Source of the DNA: Hofstenia miamia
Taxonomy: Eukaryota; Xenacoelomorpha; Acoela
Assembly: GCA_004352715.1 (NCBI GenBank)
Contig: SCFE01000089.1
Location: 1,014,825-1,078,824 of the forward strand
Reading direction: 5' to 3'
DNA length: 64,000 nucleotides
Under the pieces are notes generated by a model. It searched no databases, was not told the DNA's origin, and saw nothing but the letters and a program-made list of their open reading frames with translations. Within the stretch, counting starts at the first letter, position 1. Each line of letters starts with the position of its first letter. Below are positions 13,968-25,190 of this stretch, piece after piece. A program made the translations under genes and the position numbers.

Positions 13968-14006
<39 letters not shown>
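13898..14006 (+). repeat. 109-bp repeat with (TA)n, first copy
   Basis: The sequence from 'taaatgaataacttcgattc' through a TA run is repeated at 15372-15478 with essentially no change outside the TA length. The first copy begins exactly at the end of the N gap. Either this is a direct repeat bracketing 1.4 kb, or the gap-edge contig end was placed twice. Confidence 0.85.
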
Positions 14007-14007
<1 letters not shown>

Positions 14008-15371
14008 TTTTTATGCTATATTTGACATTTTGTTAAAATGTTAATGTTAGAAATGCATATGTGTCTTAGTAAGCTTTTAGGGAATGACAAATGCAAAAGA
14101 CTTTCCCACATTATTTTCCAAGCAAGAACTAAGTGAAATGCAAGAAAAGATTACTGTATTTTTACAAAGAATCATCATAGACACAATGCTAATCCTAATG
14201 CTGTTCATTGCAACGTTCAAAAGTTATGCACGAATTGGGAGTTCAAGTAATAATTGGTCTGGAAAATAATCTTTTATTTACTATGGCACACAAATTTGGA
14301 AGAACATTTGGAACTGATAACTTCGTAATTTCAATTTTATCTTGTATCAATATCATTGTTTGGAAGAAACAACATAGAAACATTCTGTTCCTAATCAAAT
14401 AAAAATAAAAAGACGATAAAAATACTAGCAATGCACTCAACAATGAGATATCATGGCTTTTATATTGTTTATAATAATTGTGATCAAGCTAATTATACAG
14501 TTCAAACAAAGCAAGCTATTTCATGAAATCAATATATATATATATATATATATAGTATAAATAACTAAAGAAATTACTGATGATGTGCATATTAATTATC
14601 TAAGGAAATATGTTCAATTTGTATGCAGTGATATCCAACTTAGTGATTTTCACCGTATGGATAACTAAAAAGTTAATTTTAAAAATGTCTCCTTAGTTCA
14701 TTGTAATCATAGTTCACTTGAGAGCTTTTAAGAGAAAGTAATGAAATATTTTTATTTATTTTAAATAATTCTTTTCGTCAAATGTTCAATTAGTATTAGC
14801 ATTATCTCATAATATTATGATTGAAATCAAATCAGAGCAACTATAGAAACCAAGCAACAGTTATTTTACAATGTGGAACTAGCAATGAATACAGTACTCA
14901 GTGAAAACAAAATTGGTGAAGCGAGAGTTAAATGTTTGACTAAGATTTGACATGCAAGGAATAAATTTTTCCCATGATATCATTGTTAATTGTTACCGTG
15001 AGAACTCTTTGAATGGGATTGAATATATTCAAGGCTACCCCATATTGAATGTTTTGATGAGAGCTATAACTATTAAACTCAGGAAACCTTACTTAACAGG
15101 CCTTATTGAACAAATCCCATGGCGTATATTAAACTTGAAAATATTCTATTTGAAAAATTCACTCATTTGTGTTTATACTCCCTTGATATTGCATCGCATC
15201 TGAATAAAATCAATAACCTATCATTATTCAACCCCCATCTAGTCGGTACAGCATGGGCCATATCTATCTATCTTTTAGATATCATGAAAAAATGTTCCGT
15301 GATCTCTGTCAACATCAGTTACTTCTTTAGAGTAGTCAATAAGAAAAGTAAAAAATAACTGAGTGGTCTTG
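14007..15371. other. 1.4-kb segment between the two 109-bp repeats
   Basis: Open frames of 60-84 codons (for example 14084-14269, 14208-14402 and 14952-15358) follow one another in changing plus frames, which resembles a decayed coding sequence. I could not assign a family. A (TA)n run lies at 14531-14554. Confidence 0.35.
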
Positions 15372-15441
15372 TAAATGAATAACTTCGATTCTTTGAAAAA
15401 ATAAAAAAGCTGCTTATATTGCTGCTAAGAATAAAATATAC

Positions 15442-15478
<37 letters not shown>
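15372..15478 (+). repeat. 109-bp repeat with (TA)n, second copy
   Basis: Second copy of the 13898-14006 sequence, including the trailing TA tract (about 15443-15478). Confidence 0.85.
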
Positions 15479-15481
<3 letters not shown>

Positions 15482-16624
15482 ATTTGATAGTACTGATATA
15501 AAGAATATTTGTGCAAAGTTTCATATTTTATAGAAATAATAATCTATGTATCCGCGAATATAGTTCAGGTTATATTTTGAAATTCGGCGTAGGGTCATGA
15601 ATCACAATACTACAGGTCAGTCCGGGTTGGGCTGTGCGCCAAAATACCTGACCCGCTTATCACTCTAAAACTAAAAATATCTATAGAAATTGTTAAGAGA
15701 AACATATATTCTTAGAAAAGCCTTTATTACATAGTCCAAATTTAATTTCTGCACACTTAACTGATCATTTAACAACTGTTTTGCTGAACAACCTTTTCAA
15801 TGTAAACTCTTTTATGTCAATAATATTAAAAAATTTAAAATAAATTCGGATATAAATTTCAAAACAGCTTTTGTTAACTTTCTAAAGTTGACGCCATTTG
15901 GGCGTCCACATGACACATTATCAGTATTTCCATTGCCAACTTTCAACGTCGGTGAGTTATGCGGACAGCATTAAGGTTCGTGAATGAAATTTATATAAAT
16001 TAAGATCTTGAAAACGTAACACGTCATTTATTCAAGCTCTCAGCAGTAAAGGAAAACAAGTATATATAGATAGTTTCAATAACCTACGTACATTATATAC
16101 ACTTGTTGGACATCAAAGAGAGGCCTAATGTTGAGAATCACCTTCATAAATTAACAATGGAGTTTGAATTTTCCATAGTGTAAATACTAAGACTTAAAGC
16201 GACACGAGACTTTTCCAACTAATTTCCAATATATATTAATGAGATTCATTGCATATACCATTTGGCTCTTAAATTTTGAATGTATTATTCAGTAATGATG
16301 GAAGTTTAGGCAACAATAGCGTTATTTTAAAGCTACGCTTTACCAAAATTAACTGCAATTGAACGTAATTGAATTAAAGAGAAATCTCATTACATCAAAA
16401 GCTGACAGACTTTTGGGGAAGCTGTTGAAACCAGATATGTCATTCTTCAAAGTTTCATATTAAATATTCAAACCCAATTAATATTTTATAATGCTCCCAT
16501 TGCTATTAAATACTTTTTCATTTATTTAAACACATCAAAGACATTTGTTGTCAATAGTTACACGTTTGTAAATATTTATCCTTAAACGGTCTGGCATCCT
16601 TTTAAAAGGTCAAATCGTTTTTCG
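15479..16624. other. AT-rich stretch, no gene seen
   Basis: It contains a GC-richer islet at about 15590-15660 with 'gggttgggctg' and 'ctgacccgc', similar in flavour to the islets near 1.4, 9.8 and 43.3 kb. This suggests worn non-autonomous DNA transposon ends. No paired terminal repeats were found. Confidence 0.35.
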
Positions 16625-16870
16625 GCATTGCAAAGAATTTTCTCCAAGCCTATTAGGAAATATGTAAATCGAGGTGCATGGACATGTCTATTGGGGAACA
16701 CGCGTGAATGCAATGCTGAACATTTCTATTAAAGCGTATTGCTGTGATTGAAGTTGATGAAAAGATTGACAATTTTTCTTTGAAAATTTCGAATTTCTGA
16801 AAAAGATTTAAATTCACACCATGCATGAAATGATAAAGTTTCGAGCCCATGGAAGCAACAAAGAACCTTA
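16625..16870 (-). repeat. dispersed repeat, copy 2
   Basis: The reverse complement matches 24918-25190 closely: 'ggttctttgttgcttccatg', 'tttaaatctttttc', 'cacagcaatacgctttaata' and 'cagcattgcattca' all occur in the same order. The minus open frame 16653-16850 inside it is not treated as a gene. Confidence 0.7.
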
Positions 16871-17019
16871 ACTGTTTCTTGATGTCATTAAGTGAACAAG
16901 AAATTTTGAACTTAATGAATTACAAAAGTAAAGTTTTTTCATTCTTTTACATAATTTTTTTATTGAAATGCTACATATAAAATGAATCTCAAGGAGTAAT
17001 GGTACTTCTAGTGTAAATT
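16871..17019. other. AT-rich spacer
   Basis: Nothing recognised between the dispersed repeat and the LINE fragment. Confidence 0.4.
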
Positions 17020-17426
17020 TCGTGTTATGACGTTTTTATTTTATATAAATTAATTGTCCGTCCTATTGTGGAATATTGCACACCAATTTGGCATTATGCT
17101 TTAAACAAAAACAAATTGCAACCGAATCGAACCAAATACAAAAGAGAGCCTTTCGCATTTTGTTACCAAATGATGGATATGAAGAAGCCTGTTTGAAATT
17201 GAGGAGTTCAACTTTGTCTTATAGTAGAGAAGTCCAATGCCACAAACTGCGGGTTGAAATTCAAAATCCCGAACATCAATTAAATCATTTCATCCCCTAT
17301 ACCAGATGTGTGAATTACAATTTGAGGCATTCCCGTGTCATTCCTAAACTCAGTCGTACTTACAGAATGAGCAAAAGCTTTGCAGTCCCTGAACCTAGTT
17401 CGTTATTTACATGGAAAACTTTGTAA
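17020..17426 (+). pseudogene. CR1/L2-like LINE, RT C-terminal fragment
   Basis: One frame reads 'LIVRPIVEYCTPIWHYALN', the usual 'vRPxLEYaxPvW' block after the RT palm. The reading then shifts to a second frame with 'IQKRAFRILLPNDGYEEAC', 'IQNPEHQLNHFIP' and a Tyr/Arg-rich tail ending at a stop (17426). These are the standard C-terminal blocks of CR1/L2/jockey-type elements. The RT palm and endonuclease are missing and there is a frameshift near 17130, so this is a 5'-truncated dead copy, as is common after incomplete reverse transcription. The (CT)n tract downstream may be its tail or its target. Confidence 0.85.
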
Positions 17427-17496
17427 ACTTGTAAATGTTAGTTGTTGTACCTCCTTCTTCGAAGGCCCCTTTCCCTTCAATTCGCCAATATGGTCG

Positions 17497-17497
17497 A

Positions 17498-17530
<33 letters not shown>
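17497..17530. repeat. (CT)n microsatellite
   Basis: A CT run broken by one extra T, 70 bases after the LINE fragment's stop. Confidence 0.9.
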
Positions 17531-17531
<1 letters not shown>

Positions 17532-19724
17532 AGAATCGATCATTGAATTCTATGATGAATTCGCTGCTGCAAACAGTATAATGACATAAGAATGTATAGG
17601 CTTAAGTAAAACAAGCCAATTGGCTGAGTTGACTCATAAGCAGCTATGCTTATGATGTCGAAGTGTTACTACTAAATTTCAACCATTTTTGAACAAAAAC
17701 TGATAAAAATTAACATCATATATGAGGAGAATTTTCAAGTTAATTTGAATATTGCGTCAAATTTTAAATAAAAATTGCAATTAAAAAAGTGTGGGCAGGT
17801 GAGTGTGATATGCGGGAATGGAATTTGTGTGAGTGGGTTGAAATGCCTTTAATCTAACAGTTTTTCAAGAGGCTCAATTATTACGAATATGTGAATGATT
17901 ACGACATAATATTTAATAGGCATTTATTTCCTACAACTTGATATATAGAGATAGTGTACATATAGCGTAATAAATATACCATTTCTGCCGCTAACATCGA
18001 AGTAGAAATTGGGATTAATTTATTATAAAAGTACATTATAATTGCAAAAAATGAAATTATTCTAGTGCATTCTGACAAACATATTTTTTATTCTGGCAGA
18101 ATATGGAGAAGCTACATTTTTACAAATCTATGTCGCTCAGTTCTTCTTTGGCGGCATTTAATTAAATTAGATGTTTGCTCTCAGGGGGTCCTTTTAGAAA
18201 TTTTTATTGAAAATTTTATGAAATTCTTCGAATGATATACATGTTTCAATTCTGAATTTGTGGAAAAGCTCATGTATATTTTTTTTCCAAGATTAGATTA
18301 AACAAATCACTATTATAGTATCCATAAAATTTAAAATATATTTTCAATGACCCAAAGTGAAATATTCGAGGTGGAAATGGCCACAGACAACTAATGTTGT
18401 TAATGATTACACTTCTGCACAAACTTATTAATGCGATCAAATCATCACTTTTATTCACACAAGTAGAAAAGCTGCGTGTAGTTAAGGAACACTGTATAAA
18501 AAACAGAAGCATCGAAAGAAAATTGGGTAGGACATAAACCAAAATCCTACCAAATAAAAACTTATACTGAATCAGGAAAATCGTGTAGTAGGAAGCAAAA
18601 AGTTTTGTTGAATGTTCAAAAAAATTGTTGAAACTTTTTTCCATATGGAGCAGCTCAATGAACTTGTTATCAACAAGTCAATACTCCAAAAAACATAGGT
18701 GAAGTTACATATTTGAAGTCATATAAAGAAGAATTCAATGGTTTCCTTGTCAATATTTAGAACCAAATTGAGTATACAAAGTTAAACTACTGAAAGGTCG
18801 CTAATGATAACTAACTGGGAACAAAACTTAGAGCGGAAGGAGCAAACAAAAATGCCGCAGTGTAGCTATTGACACAGATTTTTCCTTTAAGTAAAACTAA
18901 AAGCGCCAGTTTTATCATTTTTGACATGGATTAAATGAATGTCAGGGTAAACATAGTCTAAAAATATTAAATATATGTGGTCAACAATAATATAGCGTGA
19001 GAATGAGCGACAGCATAGACTCATTATGGCAGAAGATTCAATTTATTAAACGATAACATATTTCTTCAATAATTACATTAACCTATATTCGTAAAGGCAA
19101 CGCGGGCACTTAAAATTAAAATCTAGGCCAAAATAAATCTAAGAAATACTCTAAATTCATAATTAACTTAATTTTAAGTAAAACCACGTGATAGTTTTGC
19201 AACGTTTGTTACAATATCTTCTTGCAGCAATAAAAAGGCTATAAAAGAGACAATGAAATAATTAGACGTAGTAATCATATTCAAAATCACTTAGGCTTAA
19301 ATAAATATCTGTATCACAAGACAAGTTCAGATTTATTTTTACCATAACGAATAATATAAAGGATAGCTTTGAGTTTATATAATAATGCTCACAATTGTTT
19401 GAGGGATATTCCACATTTTAATTGTTAGAAGTTAATAAATTTCAAAATGTAACTGCAATTATAAGAATACTTAAAAAAATTGTGAAAATGGCTTAGTGAA
19501 ATTAATTGTTAACAATAACAAATTCACAGTACAATCAATAATTGAAATTGAGAGAAATTTTAGTAGAACTGAATGTATATGTATATATATATAGATTATA
19601 AATAGATTTTTTATTATAGATTTGCTATATTGTATCTGCACAAAGTCATGGCAGATAATAAATAATATTTACAAAATGTTGAACTTAAATTTTCATTTTC
19701 GAGTTTTGCTGCAATGTAAATACT
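17531..19724. other. AT-rich stretch, no gene recognised
   Basis: The only sizeable open frame is minus 18270-18644 (124 codons, hydrophobic and Phe/Leu-rich). It shows no motif I know and no clear exon structure. The remainder is low-complexity AT-rich DNA. Confidence 0.4.
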
Positions 19725-20725
19725 TTAAAGTTCTTTTCTTGTAATTGGTTCTACAAAAAGGCAAAGGATAAATTTTACTATTTCGCGTTTAACTTTTTGC
19801 ATATTTATTAGCATCTCATTTAAACAGTGATTTTTAATTATATCACTAATTGTTGGTACACTCGTACTTAATATTTTGGTGGTTCTTGATGATATATAAC
19901 TCAAATTTACAATCTTTGCTCCGCAAATAACAATTGGTGCATGCGTTAATTTGTTAACGATTTGTGAGTTATGAAAAGGTATTAAGTCTTTTTCATTGAA
20001 ACCTTTTGTTTTTAAATAAGATAACATTACTAGTGCCTTTCTGCATTTTCTAATCTATTTTGAATTTCTGAATTAAGGTTTTATGATGAATTGAAATATA
20101 CACGCAAAAGTTTGGTTTCTTCCGTACGTTTAATCTCCGTATTTTAAATTTTCAGCTTTTCTCGTGTCAATAAAGTTTTTGATGAATTTATTACCAATTC
20201 ACTAGTTTTCACTTTATTAATAAATAATCCATTTTGTATTGCTATTTTGTATATGTTGTCACGTTCATCTTGGGCTTTATCAATTTCTGTACATATTACT
20301 GTGGTTGTCAAATCATTAGCATATTTTACAATGAAATTGTTGTCATGGATAGGCTTTATTTCATTTGTAATTTCTTGGAAATAATCTAGGGCCACATACT
20401 GTGCCTTCAGGAACACCCTTTGATTTGACTTTATCACCTTGCAATTTTGTTATAAGAATTCTTTCTTTTAGAAATGAATTATACCATGGTAAATATTTAC
20501 GAATTTCTTCACATTGATCTAATTTATTAAGTAAAAAGTATTAACGCTTTTACAAAGTCCACCATAAGTATTAGTATAATGCTTGGTTTTCTATCCAATT
20601 CGTTTAGTCAGTTATTGTAAATTTTCGTCAAAGCATGTGATGTTGATTCTTCTTTTTTATATGCAAATTGGTCATGATTAATTATTTCTCTAAATATAGG
20701 TTCTGTTAATTTACTTATAAATTTT
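19725..20725 (-). pseudogene. LINE reverse transcriptase fragment
   Basis: Read on the minus strand from 20725 downwards, the order of motifs is that of a non-LTR RT. 'IINHDQFAYKKEESTSHAL' is the 'DQFAYRxGxSTxxAL' block. 'LMVDFVKA' is block A with the catalytic Asp. 'GVPEGTVCGP' is block B. 'VKYANDLTTTV' (about 20300-20340) is block C, with the usual ADD changed to AND. 'LIPFHNSQIVNKLTHAPIV' is the C-terminal block. There are in-frame stops and at least two frame changes, and one catalytic Asp is replaced, so it is inactive. The upstream end is cut off at a (TA)n tract, and no endonuclease is present. Confidence 0.85.
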
Positions 20726-20726
<1 letters not shown>

Positions 20727-20767
<41 letters not shown>

Positions 20768-20769
20768 TT
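20727..20769. repeat. (TA)n microsatellite
   Basis: TA run with a single 'tg' interruption, bordering the 5' end of the LINE fragment. Confidence 0.9.
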
Positions 20770-23700
20770 ATTTGAAATTTACGTAGTCATAACTGAAATT
20801 AAAGGCAGCAATGAGAAAGCCTATTTGGAAATAATTTTAAAAATAAAAATATGAAAATCAGAAATTAGAAAACCGAAATTCCATGTATTGAAATTTCTTT
20901 CCGAACAAATTATAACATTTTTCCTCTGGATTATGTTCATGCATTTTACAACACTCTNTTAGTACTATATGTTATTTACATTCGGGACTCCCCAATTTTG
21001 AAATTATGTGAAATTTCAGAATAGGGTCATTTTTTAAATTTATCTTGAGCATATCCTTCTTATATTTCAGTGTGAATAATGCCAACATACCATAACGCAC
21101 TTAAATCTGCATTAGACAAAATAAACAAAATTTTTTAAAAAATGGATATCCAAATCAAATGATAACAGATAACAAAAGCAATAACTAATTAATAATTACA
21201 TCTATCCTCTATCAAATGATGAAGACCTAGAAAAAATAATTAAATTTTACTGGAAAAATCCATTTATTAAAACATCTATAAAATCTTTTTCGATGTATTA
21301 ACTTAATAGGAACAGCTTTCTGAGTTGCTTTGAACTCTTCACTTTCACTACAATCTTCTTTGTTCTAAGTGAAACAGAATCAAAAAATGGTATGTCTTAG
21401 ATGTTGACCATGCTCCTAAAAACTCATGCCATTAATTCTTCCTGTTGTGACTTGTTTACTCTCCAAACTAATTATAGGCTCGTGTATCGGTTACACTTTA
21501 AATAAAATATGCACTTCTTCTGTATGATTATCGGTATGTGTGTATGAATAGAACATACGCTGTTTTAATTCCTGATGTAATGACACCTTTAATATATATT
21601 GAGCCATTTTCTATTTTGCAACCAAATATAAGTTGCTCTGATTTGAGGTTGAGGAAAGGAATGGAGTAACTAAAGTAGTTTCAAGTCGAGTCTAGCTGCT
21701 TGTGGAGTAAGTGGTGTCAAGAACCAAACCTTAATATATATATATATCCTTGCCTTTTATTCTACACAAATGCACCTCCGATTTCAGAATGTTGCCCATT
21801 TGTCATCACTGTACCAAAAAAAAATACAGTGCATTCCCTTCACCATTCATGCATAAATCTATTATTAAATACTTATATTAAGTTAACAAAGACTATTACA
21901 CAAACGACAACAGAAGTAAACAAAAAGAAAAACAAACTGTCAAAAAGTTCCTAAACACAAAGCAAAATATATTTACGTTTGGTTTTTTTTCTACACAGAT
22001 GAAATAATGCAATAATCTAATTAAACTGTATAATAAACAGTTTAAATTTACGTTTGCCAGGAACATATTCACATCATGCAACTTAGGCAATTCCGTGGTT
22101 GTAGGTTTGAATTGAAAGTGAAATAGCCAAATTTTGATGTTTCATCATCCATTGTATTTGATGCGTGAGGTCAGGTCCTCTATAAATAACTTCCAAGAAA
22201 TATAAGAATTATTTCAAGCAACTCAATTAAACAGTGACTTTGCGTTAGCCGGAAAAACCAATAACATCTTCAAGCTCAGATGTAAAACTATCCGTTATCT
22301 GTGCTTAGATTTTTGCACTCTATCTAGACTACCATTGACAAAAACAATAATTGATATCATAGTTGTTGAAACATTATTCACACATACAATCCGAAAAACT
22401 GCATTGAGGTTGTACAGCTGGCTCTGTATATTAAAGATCTATGATACGTTCCAATCGTCAGAAAGAAGAAAAACAATTGTCTGTCATTTTTGAATGAAAT
22501 AAATAGCTTCCAAAAATAGCAGAGCCTTGTAAACATGTGAAAACTATAAACTCATTAATTGTAAGACAATTCTGGTTTCAATTTCATTCAGAATATTGAT
22601 CTTTATGTTGCGCCATGTTACATAAGCTGAACGCTAAAGCAAGATATTCAGTCAAGATTTTGGAGATTTGAATAGTACATTGGTTCATATCAACATGTAT
22701 TCGAAATTATTAGGACTTACTGTGCGTCCAACATGACTCCANNNNNNNNNNNNNNNNNNNCGCTAAAGCAAGATATTCAGTTAAGATTTTGGAGATTTGA
22801 ATAGCACATTGGTTCATATCAACATGTATTCGAAATTATTAGGACTTACTGTGCGTCCAACATGACTCCAATGTAGGTGTCTGCTTAACCGTAAACTGTC
22901 CATGTTTTTTATATAGAGCAAACTGTTTTTTCCAGATTTTTGAGCATTTCTTAACAGCCTTTTATCAAATTTGAAATACATAAAATATGGACACAAGTAT
23001 TTGTGGACTTGCTCAAACATAATGTTGAAAATTTGTACTGACGTGTGTTGCTGGGCTCGAACTTCCTGAAAAATTCAAAAATTCACTATTTTTTATGGAA
23101 AATTACAGTTTTTAACAAAAATTAAAATCCTCACCATTTCTAGAGTTACGTCAAAAGCCCATACGAGCAACAAATAACTATATTGTTTCTTTTTATGAAG
23201 ATAACCCACCCAAATACTCTGAAGTATGTAGTGCGGAAACGCTGAAGTCGCGAATTATTCTTAAAATATTTGCAAATTGATGGAGTAAAGCATAGGCCTG
23301 CAGTTTGTGGCATTATTAAATAAACTAAGATTGAGGCTGGATTGGAATTTAGATTGTAAATTTTACTTTTACAAAGATGCATTTATTGCAGAAATCTAGG
23401 TTGTCATATGGGATTGATTGCTTCATTTGATATTATTTCCGAATTTCCTTTCAGATGATGCTCATTTAGCCTAACAAAGAAATTGAGTTTTCACAAACAA
23501 AATTTGTTACGAAAATATTTTACTATAGCATATTATATATATTTTTTTTCCTTCAAATTACATTCAACTCAAAAGAGCACTTTCTTTTAACTTGCATTGG
23601 ACACAAGAAATGTTTTGCAGTATTCACTAAACAATCGGACACGCCTTTATATGAAGTGCGTTATTTGATCAATATCGTTGATTGGTTACCCCTCCTTGTC

Positions 23701-24917
23701 TTTGTAACCCATCAATGCATTTGCTTGTTATCTGTATTATCAGGATTTAAGAAGTCATAACTGGTGAAACTATATTCGTAGATAAATTTAGTAACTATTT
23801 TGCACGTTTCTCTCAGAAATTGATACCAGGTCATATGTGAAAAGGAAATTTAATAAAACTTCACTCCCAACTGAAAATGAGGAATGAGTTTTTTAAGTTA
23901 TTTAAGCGATTGTCTTTTATCCAATTACAAGAACTACACAGCGGAAATATACAGGGCGTTACGAATGATAACATTGTCGTAAATTATTTCTATCAAGTGA
24001 CAATGCGAAGCATTGTAGCTGATATCACATTTTATCAACAAAAACAAATGAGTTAGAAACTAGTCGTTTTACTAATCAATTTATGTATTTCAAGAAACAT
24101 GTTCAGAAAATCATATTTTGTTTAGAATATATAATTACATGTGACTTTAAATTATTACATCAAAGCAGTGTTATGTAACCATTTAAAAAAAATGGGGTTA
24201 TATATGCCCCACGAACTATGGCGATAGTACTTTGGAATTTCTCTTGAAACATATTCTGTTTGAATCATTGCCAAAGATTAAATGAGGTTATAGATTTAAT
24301 TGTGTGTTGAAAAGCATTTGTATACATTTTTATATTAACAGCTTCAGTTTCCTCTAATAAAATACTAAAAAACAAATGTCGAATTTGATTAACATTCGTT
24401 TATTCAAAATTATAGAAAAGAAAATAATTTGGACGGCAATTGCTACTAATGCAATGTCCACAAAGAATACTTACATCAAGGTATCTGCAATGACGAATGG
24501 ACATTGGTATGGGATTTTCAAACCCAATCAACCCGCATCCAAGCCAAACCCACATGTTTATCATATTTTGTACATAGCCTACATCAGCAACCGCTCTCAT
24601 TCTTCAAGCGAGTTATTGTTAATTGAAGATCTTACTGAAACTAAGAGCCTGATATTTGAACAAACATGCAAGCACAAACTTTTGCAGTATCGGAATTGAC
24701 ATGTAATGCATTTAATACTATTCCTACTCAACTCGCACCCACATCCACTATTAACTATAAACAGCCTGGTGATTTTTAAAAAATTTCATGATCATATTAA
24801 AAAATTTTAAACGCTAAGAGCTCAAAAACTATTAATGGTGTGCTCAATCTGAAAGCACCACAAGACTTTGCGCACGGCACACCTCAATGGGTTTAGATTA
24901 TCTTCGCACACATCGAG
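20770..24917. other. AT-rich stretch without recognised genes
   Basis: It holds a single ambiguous base at 20958, a 19-N gap (22742-22760) and several short open frames (21700-21954, 22814-23020, 23146-23382, 24376-24699) with no recognisable domain. The duplication around the gap is listed separately. Confidence 0.45.
22632..22870 (+). repeat. 110-bp duplication across an N gap
   Basis: Bases 22632-22741 and 22761-22870 are the same sequence apart from two visible substitutions, separated only by 19 Ns. Two contig ends carrying the same locus, probably from two haplotypes, appear to have been joined without merging. Confidence 0.85.
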
Positions 24918-25190
24918 AAACAGTCAAAGTTCTTTGTTGCCTCCGTGGTTCAAAACCTTCTAAATACATTAACACTAAGTATTAAGAGAATTTAAATCTT
25001 TTTCAAAATTTCGAAAGTTTCTAAAACTTGTTAAATTTATTCAACAATCCCTGCCACAGCAATAAGCTTTAATAGAAATTTTCAACATTGCATTAATGTA
25101 TGTTCCCTAATAGACTTACTCATGTCCCAAGATTGTCAAATTTGGAAATAGGCTTGGAGAAAATTCTTTGTAAATATGGAAAAATATTTT
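24918..25190 (+). repeat. dispersed repeat, copy 3
   Basis: Ordered similarity to 16625-16870 (reverse complement) and 4255-4560, including 'tcaaagttctttgttgcctc', 'ccacagcaataagctttaat' and 'tgtcccaagattgtcaaatt'. It continues into the 'aaatatggaaaaat' block shared with copy 1. Confidence 0.7.

Noticed and set aside
18270-18644. 124-codon minus open frame
   Set aside because: Hydrophobic Phe/Leu-rich composition is common in random AT-rich DNA, and no motif or splice structure supports it.
24376-24699. 107-codon plus open frame and its antisense partner
   Set aside because: No recognisable domain on either strand. The Pro/Asn-rich patch resembles the GGGTT/CCCAA islets seen elsewhere and is more likely repeat-derived.
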